Part shown: one piece after another, positions 1 through 7,422 of the stretch
Position numbering within the stretch: the stretch's first letter is position 1
Layout: each line of letters begins with the position of its first letter
Source: Candidatus Egerieousia excrementavium
GTDB lineage: Bacteria; Bacteroidota; Bacteroidia; Bacteroidales; UBA932
Direction of reading: 5' to 3'
DNA: 26,632 nucleotides
Assembly: GCA_017694275.1 (NCBI GenBank)
Contig: JADINB010000103.1
Coordinates: forward strand, 1 to 26,632
Position numbers and translations under genes: made by a program
Notes under the pieces: generated by a model
Told to the model about the DNA's origin: nothing
Seen by the model: only the letters and a program-made list of their open reading frames with translations
Database searches by the model: none

Positions 1-1
1 G

Positions 2-313
2 GGCGAGACTCTTGCTTCTGCACTCTCTCCGCAGTGGAAGGGAGAAAATCGCCTGCTGGCCGTGTTTTCCGGCAATGCATGGACAAAAGCCTGCCGTATG
101 GCGCAGGATTTCAAATGGGAAGATGCCATGGAAATCTGGATGAGGCTTGCAGGTTCTGCAAATCCCAAGCATTCGGCGTATGCAGCCTACAACGTTGCCG
201 TAGGGTGTGAAGTGCTCGGGAATATCGGGCTTGCAAAAAAATGGACAGAATATTCGCTTGCCCGCATGCAGACAAGGGAGGCTCTGGCCCTTAAGGAAAG
301 GCTGGGTTTATAG
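2..313 (+). CDS. C-terminal part of a TPR-like protein, possibly DUF6340 family (5' end outside window)
   Basis: The reading frame is open from base 2, so the gene enters from the left. A GTG at 62 is only an internal codon. About 103 residues are visible. They are helical and rich in Ala, Trp and Leu, with the layout of a tetratricopeptide pair: a segment around WEDAMEIWMRLA, then AAYNVAVGCEVLGNIGLAKKW, which looks like a TPR helix-turn-helix. Bacteroidetes DUF6340 lipoproteins end in a similar Trp-rich, AAYN-containing segment, so that family is my best guess, but the defining N-terminal part is not in view. No catalytic residues can be seen. The TAG stop at 311-313 directly abuts the yicC stop on the other strand, leaving no space for a terminator. 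Confidence 0.6.
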   Translation, partial: GETLASALSPQWKGENRLLAVFSGNAWTKACRMAQDFKWEDAMEIWMRLAGSANPKHSAYAAYNVAVGCEVLGNIGLAKKWTEYSLARMQTREALALKERLGL

Positions 314-1195
314 TTATAGGATATTGAGAGACTGTTCTTTTATCTTTTCCAGTTCGTCTTTCATCTTTACAACGAGTTTCTGGATTTCTGCATGGTTGGC
401 CTTTGACCCCATGGTGTTTATCTCACGTCCCATCTCCTGGGCAATGAACCCGAGTTTTTTCCCGGGGTGTGCCTCACCGTTTATGGTTTCCATAAAATAT
501 TTGCAGTGCTGGCGCAGACGCACCTTTTCTTCGTTTATGTCTAACTTTTCAATGTAGAGGATTATCTCCTGCTCGAGACGGTTTTCGTCTGTCTCTACCT
601 TCATCTCTTCCAGTTTGGAGAGTATGCGCCCGCGAATGGAGGCAATGCGCTGCTGTTCATATTTTTCAACCTCGTCTACAAATGATTCGATATACCTGAC
701 CCTTTTTGTAACGTCTGAGTATAGGGTCTCTCCCTCTCTGCTTCTGAACGAGTCGAGATTGGCAACAGCCTGCCTTATTGTAGCAAAGAATATGTCCCAC
801 TGCTCTCCGGTGAGTTCCTGTCTTGGCTGCTCGAGCACCTCGGGTATCTTTATTATGGCTGCAATCATTTCAGGTGCCGTGGCTGTCTCTTTCTCTGCAC
901 CGGCTTGGGCAGCCGCCGCAGAAATCTGCCTCATATACTCTGAAAAGAGTTCCCGGTTCAGGGTCCTTGCAGCGGCCTTGGCATTCTGTTCCCAGTTTAC
1001 AAAAAGATCTATGTTGCCTCTTGTAAGTTCTCCGGCGATATACTGTCTTACTTCCATCTCCTTTTCTCGCGGAATAAGCTGGCTCTTGATTCCAATGTCG
1101 GCATTCTTGCCGTTAAGAGACCTTATTTCTACAATCAGTTTTCCGTTTTCCAAAAGGGTTTCGGCTTTTCCATAGCCTGTCATGGATTTTATCAT
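314..1195 (-). CDS. yicC: YicC/YloC family endoribonuclease
   Basis: This is a 293-residue protein of the YicC family (E. coli YicC is 287 residues), a conserved family with reported endoribonuclease activity and a link to small-RNA turnover. It begins with the family signature MIKSMTGYGKAE, followed by the YicC-like N-terminal domain. It ends with the DUF1732 domain, whose hallmark is visible near residues 245-270 as PGKKLGF, QEMGREINT and GSKA. The reading frame is open for 11 more codons upstream, but the family signature fixes the ATG at 1195. In many bacteria yicC is followed by gmk; here it is followed by a convergent gene instead, so it is probably monocistronic. It is divergent from glnS with 118 bp between the starts. 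Confidence 0.93.
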   Translation of the reverse strand: MIKSMTGYGKAETLLENGKLIVEIRSLNGKNADIGIKSQLIPREKEMEVRQYIAGELTRGNIDLFVNWEQNAKAAARTLNRELFSEYMRQISAAAAQAGAEKETATAPEMIAAIIKIPEVLEQPRQELTGEQWDIFFATIRQAVANLDSFRSREGETLYSDVTKRVRYIESFVDEVEKYEQQRIASIRGRILSKLEEMKVETDENRLEQEIILYIEKLDINEEKVRLRQHCKYFMETINGEAHPGKKLGFIAQEMGREINTMGSKANHAEIQKLVVKMKDELEKIKEQSLNIL

Positions 1196-1225
1196 AACTT
1201 TCAGGTATAAGTGCAAAACGGGGCG

Positions 1226-1232
1226 CAAGTTA
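1226..1232 (-). promoter_or_regulatory. Weak candidate -7 box for yicC (TAACTTG)
   Basis: On the minus strand TAACTTG lies about 30 bases before the yicC ATG, in the divergent yicC/glnS region. It is an imperfect TAnnTTTG, and no TTTG -33 element is visible at the usual distance. The same heptamer occurs before the DUF4249-like gene and before pdxA, which is the main reason to list it. Confidence 0.3.
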
Positions 1233-1247
1233 CATATTTATTCTTGT

Positions 1248-1281
1248 TTTGTAAAATCTGAAATAAATTGGAGTATATTTG
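1248..1281 (+). promoter_or_regulatory. glnS promoter, Bacteroidetes type
   Basis: A perfect -7 element TATATTTG (consensus TAnnTTTG) occupies 1274-1281. A TTTG at 1248-1251 could serve as the -33 element, with a 22-base spacer that is slightly longer than usual. This predicts transcription from about 1285 and a leader of roughly 28 bases before the glnS ATG at 1314. No Shine-Dalgarno sequence is present. Confidence 0.65.
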
Positions 1282-1313
1282 CGAGAATAAAAACATACTT
1301 ATACTGTACACAG

Positions 1314-2987
1314 ATGGAAGAGGTTAAAAACAATGGTGAGGCTGCAGAAAAACAGCTTAATTTCATAGAGGAGATTATTGAGAATGACCTTGCTTCGGGG
1401 CGTTGCACAAGCGTGCTTACCCGTTTTCCGCCGGAGCCGAACGGTTATCTGCACATAGGGCATGCAAAGAGCATCTGCCTGAATTTCGGACTGGCCAAAA
1501 AATACGGCGGCAAGACAAATATCCGTTTCGACGACACTAATCCTTCTAAAGAAGATACCGAGTATGTAGATTCAATAAAGGAAGATGTAAAATGGCTTGG
1601 TTTTGAATGGGCCAACGAGTTCTACGCTTCTGATTATTTCGAGCAGCTTTACGAGTGGGCATGCGTGCTTGTCAGAAAAGGGCTGGCATATGTAGACGAC
1701 CAGTCGCAGGAGGAGATAAGGGCCGGCCGCGGCACAGTAGGCACTCCGGGTGTAAACAGCCCGTACAGAGACAGAAGCGTGGAGGAAAACCTTACGCTTT
1801 TCAGGCAGATGAGAGAGGGCAGGTTCAGGGAAGGTGAGAAAGTCCTGCGGGCAAAGATAGACATGTCGCATCCCAACATGCTTCTCAGAGACCCGCTTAT
1901 GTACAGGATAAACTATTCGCACCATCACCGTACAGGGAACAAGTGGTGCATCTATCCCATGTATGATTTTGCCCATGGACAGTGCGATTCAATAGAACAT
2001 ATAACCCATTCCATCTGTACGCTTGAATTCGACGTGCACCGCCCGCTTTACGACTGGTTCATAGAGAAACTGGAGATATTTCCGTCGCATCAGTATGAAT
2101 TTGCCCGTTTGAACCTTACATATACTGTCATGAGCAAGAGAAAACTTCTTGAACTTGTCAGGAACGGTTACGTGATGGGGTGGGACGATCCGCGCATGCC
2201 TACCATCTGCGGCATAAGGAGGCGTGGCTATACCCCCGAAAGCATAAGGCTTTTTGCAGAGAAGGTAGGCGTTGCAAAGCGAGACAACACAATAGACCTT
2301 TCGCTTCTTGAGTGGTGCGTGAGGGAGGATTTGAACAGACGCTCCAACAGATATATGGCGGTGCTCAATCCTGTAAGGCTGGTAATCACCAACTGGGAGA
2401 AGGGAAGGGTGGAGCAGTTCGAGGCTCCACTCAACCCGGCAGAGCCGGAAGGGGCGAAAAGGCAGGTGCCTTTTACCGGCGAACTTTATATAGAGCGCGA
2501 CGATTTCATGGAAGAGCCGCCCAAAAAGTATTTCCGTCTCAAACCTGGGGGAGAGGTGCGGTTGAAGTATTCATATATAGTGAAATGCGAGGAGGTAATC
2601 AAGGATTCCAACGGCAATGTAATAGAGATAAGATGTACGTATGACCCCACTTCCAGGCCAGGGACGGGAGAGTGGCGTTCGGTAAAGGGTACGATTCACT
2701 GGGTAAGCATTGCGGATGCAGAAAAACTGGAAGTGCGCCTGATAGACAAGCTCTTTACCGAGCCTTATATGGATTCCATAGAAGAGGGCAAGGATTACAA
2801 GGATTATCTGAATCCAGATTCAATGAAAACAGTCTCCGCCTATGCTGAACCGGCGCTTCTGAAAGATGAAAGCGGCATTGCAGTGCAGTTCGAAAGGGTC
2901 GGCTATTTTGTAAAGGACAGAGACTCCGTGCCAGGCAATCCGGTTTTCAACAAAACCGCGGCGTTGAAAGATACGTTCAGGAAATAG
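1314..2987 (+). CDS. glnS: Glutaminyl-tRNA synthetase
   Basis: This 557-residue cytosolic class I aminoacyl-tRNA synthetase charges tRNA-Gln with glutamine using ATP (E. coli GlnRS is 554 residues). The catalytic Rossmann core shows the PEPNGYLHIGHAKS motif with HIGH at residues 47-50, and the KMSKS-equivalent VMSKR at 272-276, spelled as in E. coli GlnRS. GlnRS-type motifs rather than GluRS ones follow, including GWDDPRMPT and the C-terminal beta-barrel anticodon-binding domains (CTYDPTSRPGTG region). The frame is open upstream to 1182, but the homologous part starts just after the ATG at 1314 and the promoter lies inside the upstream stretch, so 1314 is the start. It is transcribed alone, between its own promoter and a hairpin terminator. 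Confidence 0.97.
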   Translation: MEEVKNNGEAAEKQLNFIEEIIENDLASGRCTSVLTRFPPEPNGYLHIGHAKSICLNFGLAKKYGGKTNIRFDDTNPSKEDTEYVDSIKEDVKWLGFEWANEFYASDYFEQLYEWACVLVRKGLAYVDDQSQEEIRAGRGTVGTPGVNSPYRDRSVEENLTLFRQMREGRFREGEKVLRAKIDMSHPNMLLRDPLMYRINYSHHHRTGNKWCIYPMYDFAHGQCDSIEHITHSICTLEFDVHRPLYDWFIEKLEIFPSHQYEFARLNLTYTVMSKRKLLELVRNGYVMGWDDPRMPTICGIRRRGYTPESIRLFAEKVGVAKRDNTIDLSLLEWCVREDLNRRSNRYMAVLNPVRLVITNWEKGRVEQFEAPLNPAEPEGAKRQVPFTGELYIERDDFMEEPPKKYFRLKPGGEVRLKYSYIVKCEEVIKDSNGNVIEIRCTYDPTSRPGTGEWRSVKGTIHWVSIADAEKLEVRLIDKLFTEPYMDSIEEGKDYKDYLNPDSMKTVSAYAEPALLKDESGIAVQFERVGYFVKDRDSVPGNPVFNKTAALKDTFRK

Positions 2988-3028
2988 TCCTCTGGCTGAA
3001 AACAGACATTTTTCATGTGAGCAGCATG

Positions 3029-3068
3029 GCGGGAATCTGCCTATTGGCAGTTTCCCGCTGTTGTTTTA
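3029..3068 (+). terminator. Intrinsic terminator after glnS
   Basis: About 40 bases after the glnS stop lies a hairpin: GCGGGAA (3029-3035) pairs with TTCCCGC (3052-3058), a T/T mismatch follows, then CTGCC (3037-3041) pairs with GGCAG (3046-3050) around a TATT loop. It is followed by TGTTGTTTT. The GC-rich stem with a T-rich tail fits factor-independent termination of glnS. Confidence 0.8.
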
Positions 3069-3081
3069 TCATGGAGTCTGC

Positions 3082-3111
3082 TTGGAATTTTACAATGAAA
3101 TTGTTAACTTG
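3082..3111 (+). promoter_or_regulatory. Candidate promoter for the DUF4249/TonB receptor pair
   Basis: TTG at 3082-3084 and TAACTTG at 3105-3111 are separated by 20 bases, the expected spacing for a Bacteroidetes -33/-7 promoter, although the -7 box is one base short of TAnnTTTG. It lies downstream of the glnS terminator and about 35 bases before the next ATG. Confidence 0.4.
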
Positions 3112-3145
3112 TATTCGACTGTTAAAACTTTAAAACTGTAAAGCT

Positions 3146-4462
3146 ATGAAAAGGACCGGTAATATTCTCCTTTCAACTTCATCCGGATTACATGGAATTG
3201 TGATGCGCTGCATAATGTGTGGCAGCATTTTCCTGTTCCTTGTCTCCTGCGTGGAGGAGATTGTAATGGACCCGAAGGAGAGGGCTGTTAATGTTGAGTG
3301 TGTTCTGGAAAACAGCGAGACGCAGACCCTGCATCTGAACTATACGGCATATATTTCTGAGAATTCATATTCTCCGGTTGAAAAAGCGGATGTAAAGGTT
3401 ATAGAGTATATAAAAGGTAACGTCAGTTATTTGAAAAATCGTGAATATAAATTCTTAAAAGTAAAGGATGGCGAGTGGAGCGCAAATTTCATACCTGTTC
3501 CTGCGGCCAAGTATGAACTTGAAATATTGATTCCAGGTGAAGATTCCATTACTGCGACAACATATTATGTGGAAGATACCACCATGTTCAGATGGTTTGA
3601 TTATCTGGAACGTCTCTTTCCAAACGATAATCCCGGAACAAGGGCGCTTCAACCTCTTGAGACGCTGACCGGTTATTCAACTGTTCTCAATACGCCGGAG
3701 TATTCGTTCAGTGATGTGCGGAATGCTGAGTTCCCCCTTTTCCGTTTCTACAGTGAAAGCATCTTCCCCTTATGGATATACGGCATGGATTACGACCCTG
3801 CAAAGGATGAGTACTGCCAGGCGGAACTTATAACCATTCCCTATCCCGACAGTCTGAGGGTACTGTCGGCCGTTGACCCGTACTACGACTGGATAGACCG
3901 GTTCAACGTGGTTGATGTAAAGAGGGAGGATGTGGCTGAGTTCCGCTACCCTGATGATGTGGGAATCGAATTCCCTCATGTGCTGGAATACGGCTATCCT
4001 CAATACCTGCACGGTGAGTACAATGCAACAACAACGGATATGCACTACAGGTATCTGAGGTTGCAATGCTCTTATAACGCGCCAAAAAAAGGACAAGTTA
4101 AACCAGGTACTCAAACAGATGGTTATTACCCCTGCGAATTCTGCGGCCACATATATGTGGCGGCCAGTTTCCGCCAATACAGATATGGAATTCCCCATCC
4201 CAAGGCATATCTGGTCTTCCAGGTTGCAAATGAAGATTACGACCGTTACCTGAAGACGCTTGTTTCGTGGTCTCAGAAGAAGGAGTACGGCGGCAACACC
4301 AGCCTTACGGATATATGGGAATACAAGAGCCAGTTATACTCCAATATCAACAACGGTCTGGGTATCTTTGGGGCGAAATATGTAAAGAAAGTGCCCTACA
4401 TGGATTACAAGTCCATAACCTACAAGGGAACCACATATTGCAAGAAATATACGTTGGAATAA
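3146..4462 (+). CDS. DUF4249-like lipoprotein paired with a TonB receptor
   Basis: This 438-residue protein has a lipoprotein signal: a hydrophobic stretch SIFLFLVSC with the lipobox Cys at residue 35, predicting export and lipidation. From the ATG at 3146 the stretch before the hydrophobic core is unusually long. A second in-frame ATG at 3203 (residue 20) would give a standard 16-residue lipoprotein signal and is a real alternative start. The body fits DUF4249: a beta-rich N-terminal half, and a C-terminal Cys pair (PCEFCG) next to an AASFRQYRYG segment, followed by a VANEDYDRYLKTL helix. DUF4249 lipoproteins are usually encoded beside a TonB-dependent receptor, as here (16 bp to the next gene), and are presumed surface partners in uptake. 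The substrate is unknown. The family call rests on motif and context only. Confidence 0.65.
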   Translation: MKRTGNILLSTSSGLHGIVMRCIMCGSIFLFLVSCVEEIVMDPKERAVNVECVLENSETQTLHLNYTAYISENSYSPVEKADVKVIEYIKGNVSYLKNREYKFLKVKDGEWSANFIPVPAAKYELEILIPGEDSITATTYYVEDTTMFRWFDYLERLFPNDNPGTRALQPLETLTGYSTVLNTPEYSFSDVRNAEFPLFRFYSESIFPLWIYGMDYDPAKDEYCQAELITIPYPDSLRVLSAVDPYYDWIDRFNVVDVKREDVAEFRYPDDVGIEFPHVLEYGYPQYLHGEYNATTTDMHYRYLRLQCSYNAPKKGQVKPGTQTDGYYPCEFCGHIYVAASFRQYRYGIPHPKAYLVFQVANEDYDRYLKTLVSWSQKKEYGGNTSLTDIWEYKSQLYSNINNGLGIFGAKYVKKVPYMDYKSITYKGTTYCKKYTLE

Positions 4463-4478
4463 CTATAAACCTGATATT

Positions 4479-6560
4479 ATGAAAAAAATTGCGACCTTAT
4501 TGCTTTTCATGCTTGTCTCATTGGCGGCAGCGGCACAGGAAATAAAAGAACTGCGTGATACGTTGCGAGAGGCAGTTGTAACGGCGGAGGCTCTCAAGGC
4601 CAGGCCCGCGGGACTTACAAGGGTTGACTTGCACCAGACGCGCCAGATGGTAACTGCAATGGGAGAAAGCGATGTAATAAAATATATCCAGACCCTTCCG
4701 GGAATCTCTTCCGGTGTGGAGGGTACCACATCATTTTACGTACGCGGGGGAAATCTGGGCAACAATGTCGTGACACTGGACGGTGTCAGACTTTACGGTT
4801 ACGGTCACCTTTTGGGAATAACTACCGTATTCCCGAGCAATATTGTAGACAATGTAGACTTCAATGTGGGGGGCTTCGATGCCGAAAGCAGCAATCTCCT
4901 TGCTTCGCATATAAAAGTCAGTACCAAGGAAGGCAATTTCAACAGCGTTGAAGCAGAAGGTTCCATAAGTAATTTCATTATAAGCGGATATGCCTCTGCA
5001 CCGATAATAAAGGAAAAACTTGCCATTACCGCCTCGGCCAGAATATCGCCTGTAAATCTTGAGTATAACATGTTCGAAAGTCTGCTTGAAAAGAACAATG
5101 CAATGTTCGAGGATGTGGAAGGCAGTGTGTACGATCTCTTTGCGAAAGTGTCGTACAAACCTGCAAAGAACCATTTCATAAGCGGAAGCGTATTTTACAG
5201 CAAAGATGATTTCGGATATGGAGACTATGACAACGGCTCTTTCGACAATTTGGGCTGGAACAACTTTGTGGCCAATTTGCAATGGAAATATTCTCTGTTG
5301 GACGACAGGCTGCGTATAAGCGCTTCTGCTTCATATAACGACTATTCAAGCAACCAGAGGCAGGAGAAGGAACTGGAAGGAGTCTACAACGAACTTATCA
5401 TAAAATCTCTCATAAAGGAGACGACTGCAAACGTTGTGGCAGACGGTGTACTTACCAATAACGGCCTTCTTACTGCCAAAATCGGGGCAAGGTACAACGG
5501 TTCGGAATTCAATCCTGGAAGCAGCAGGGTCTATGGGGAGGAGAGTTCGATGGCAGATATAAACAAGACAAGAAACTCTCTTACCACCATATTCGGGCAG
5601 TTGAGATACGGGCGCGACAGGTGGCATCTGATGGCTGCCGCAAGGTACAATATTTTCAGAGGAGACAAAAACGGGGCCGACTACAAAGTGTCGAAGCCGG
5701 AGATAAGCGTTTCGGGCGGACTTATGATAACAGACTGGATGAAACTCGAAGCAACATACGACAGGCTGGAGCAGTTTTACCACACTCTGGAAGGTATACC
5801 CCTGGGCTGGTCTGTAGATATGATTGTCCCCTCGAACGGGAAAGTGGAGCCGGAAAACTCTTCGCAGATATATGCAGGCCTTGCATTCAGCTTCAATAAT
5901 CATACGTTTTCGATAGGAGGCTATACAAAGGATCTGGACAATATCATATATTTTGAAAAAGCTTCTGAATTTTTCAGTTCGGCGGCATCGCGCTGGAGCG
6001 ACTTTATCCAGACGGGCAAAGGCACTTCCTACGGTATAGAGACCCTTTACGAGAAAAGGGGAGAGAGGCTGAACTACAAAATAGCCTATACATATTCAAA
6101 GACAGACCGCACATTCGACGGTGTAAACCGCGGCGAGACATTCCTTGCAAAATATGACAGGCCGCATGTATTGAATGTTACGGGCGACTATGTGTTCCGC
6201 CGGAACGAAAGGAACGAGATGGGCGTGAACCTCCAGTTTACGTACCAGAGCGGTAACATGGAGACAGTAAAGTCCGGAACCTACATAGCGCACCTTCCAG
6301 GGTGGGAGTATGACATAGAGGTAGACTGGTACAGCGGTAAGATAAACAACTACAGGATGCCGGCCTATACGAGGCTCGACATAGGCTGGTGGGGTACTTT
6401 CTATGGAAAGAAACTGACTCATACGGTCAAGGCCGGGATATACAATGTCTTTAACAGACACAACCATTTCAGCCTTTATTATGACAACGACGAGCGCGAC
6501 TGGAAGCAGGTTTACCTCTTTCCCATTATGCCGAGCCTGAGTTATACCATAAGTTTTTAA
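4479..6560 (+). CDS. TonB-dependent outer-membrane receptor
   Basis: This 693-residue receptor imports an unidentified ligand across the outer membrane using TonB energy. A Sec signal peptide (MKKIATLLLFMLVSLAAAAQ) is followed directly by a TonB-box-like LREAVVTAE and the plug domain. Plug landmarks are DVIKYIQTLPGI, then SFYVRGGNLGNNVVTLDGVRLYG, then VDFNVGGFDAESS. The rest is an alternating beta-barrel ending in the outer-membrane-type C-terminal Phe (SLSYTISF). Unlike many Bacteroidetes receptors it shows no carboxypeptidase-regulatory-like domain between signal and plug. It is probably cotranscribed with the DUF4249-like lipoprotein 16 bp upstream. Its TAA overlaps the nfo stop of the opposite strand in a shared TTAA. 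No neighbouring sugar, haem or metal gene suggests a substrate. Confidence 0.9.
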   Translation: MKKIATLLLFMLVSLAAAAQEIKELRDTLREAVVTAEALKARPAGLTRVDLHQTRQMVTAMGESDVIKYIQTLPGISSGVEGTTSFYVRGGNLGNNVVTLDGVRLYGYGHLLGITTVFPSNIVDNVDFNVGGFDAESSNLLASHIKVSTKEGNFNSVEAEGSISNFIISGYASAPIIKEKLAITASARISPVNLEYNMFESLLEKNNAMFEDVEGSVYDLFAKVSYKPAKNHFISGSVFYSKDDFGYGDYDNGSFDNLGWNNFVANLQWKYSLLDDRLRISASASYNDYSSNQRQEKELEGVYNELIIKSLIKETTANVVADGVLTNNGLLTAKIGARYNGSEFNPGSSRVYGEESSMADINKTRNSLTTIFGQLRYGRDRWHLMAAARYNIFRGDKNGADYKVSKPEISVSGGLMITDWMKLEATYDRLEQFYHTLEGIPLGWSVDMIVPSNGKVEPENSSQIYAGLAFSFNNHTFSIGGYTKDLDNIIYFEKASEFFSSAASRWSDFIQTGKGTSYGIETLYEKRGERLNYKIAYTYSKTDRTFDGVNRGETFLAKYDRPHVLNVTGDYVFRRNERNEMGVNLQFTYQSGNMETVKSGTYIAHLPGWEYDIEVDWYSGKINNYRMPAYTRLDIGWWGTFYGKKLTHTVKAGIYNVFNRHNHFSLYYDNDERDWKQVYLFPIMPSLSYTISF

Positions 6561-7399
6561 CTGCAGAAACTGCGCAGCAACTCCAGTTCCTCTTTCCAGA
6601 TTTCCGGTTTGGGAGTCTCCATTATGAGCGGGATGCCGTTGAACCTTTCGTCTTTCATTATCATTCTGAAAGGAGTCAGCCCCAGCATGCCCTCTCCAAG
6701 GCTACTGTGACGGTCTACGCGGCTGCCTGCGCCCTTGACTGCATCGTTCAGATGCATGCCGCGGAGGTATTTGAACCCTATTGTCTTGTCAAACTCATCG
6801 AATACCTGCGTAAAGCCTGTTTCGGTTGAAATATCGTATCCGGCTGCAAACGCATGGCACGTATCTATGCATACACCAACTCTTGACTTGTCTTCGACCA
6901 GCTCTATGATCCGTGCAATGTGTTCAAAGGCGAAACCTACGTTTGAGCCCTGGCCTGCGGTGTTTTCTATGACGGCTGTTACTCCGCTGGTCTTGTCGAG
7001 TGCAATGTTTATTGATTCTGCCACTATCTCAAGGCAGCGTTCAACGCTGATTTCCTTAAGGTGACTGCCGGGATGGAAGTTGAGTCTGTCAAGCCCAAGC
7101 TGGCTGCATCTTCTCATCTCTTCTATGAAGGCGCCTCTTGATTTCTGAAGCGACTCTTCGTTTGGGCTTCCGAGGTTTATGAGGTAACTGTCGTGCGGCA
7201 GTATCTGTTTTGCGGTATAACCGTATTTTGCGCAGGCTGCCTTGAATTTTTCTATCTCTTCTGTGGCAAGAGGCTTTGCCACCCACTGCCTCTGGTTTTT
7301 TGTAAACAGTGCAAATGCCGTTGCACCAATAGAGTTTGCATTTTCTGGGGCCGACTGCAGCCCGCCCGATGCGCTTACGTGTGCTCCTATGTATTTCAT
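6557..7399 (-). CDS. nfo: Deoxyribonuclease IV (endonuclease IV, AP endonuclease)
   Basis: This 280-residue TIM-barrel enzyme cleaves DNA 5' of abasic sites in base excision repair. All nine zinc ligands of E. coli endonuclease IV are present at the same numbers: H69, H109 (FHPGSH), E145 (VIENTAGQG), D179 and H182 (CIDTCHAFAAGYD), H216 (MHLND), D229 and H231 (DRHSSLGEG) and E261 (METPK). The protein is therefore expected to be active. The family start MKYIGAHVSASGG fixes the ATG at 7399. An in-frame TTG at 7426 overlaps the recG TGA as TTGA and would add nine residues; it may help coupled re-initiation but is unlikely to be the main start. It follows recG with a 23-bp gap, forming a repair operon. 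Confidence 0.96.
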   Translation of the reverse strand: MKYIGAHVSASGGLQSAPENANSIGATAFALFTKNQRQWVAKPLATEEIEKFKAACAKYGYTAKQILPHDSYLINLGSPNEESLQKSRGAFIEEMRRCSQLGLDRLNFHPGSHLKEISVERCLEIVAESINIALDKTSGVTAVIENTAGQGSNVGFAFEHIARIIELVEDKSRVGVCIDTCHAFAAGYDISTETGFTQVFDEFDKTIGFKYLRGMHLNDAVKGAGSRVDRHSSLGEGMLGLTPFRMIMKDERFNGIPLIMETPKPEIWKEELELLRSFCS

Positions 7400-7422
7400 G
7401 TCATGTGAATTGTTTGGTCTGT

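Noticed and set aside
1182..1313. N-terminal extension of glnS
   Set aside because: The stretch overlaps the start of yicC, contains the -7 box, and has no counterpart in GlnRS proteins.
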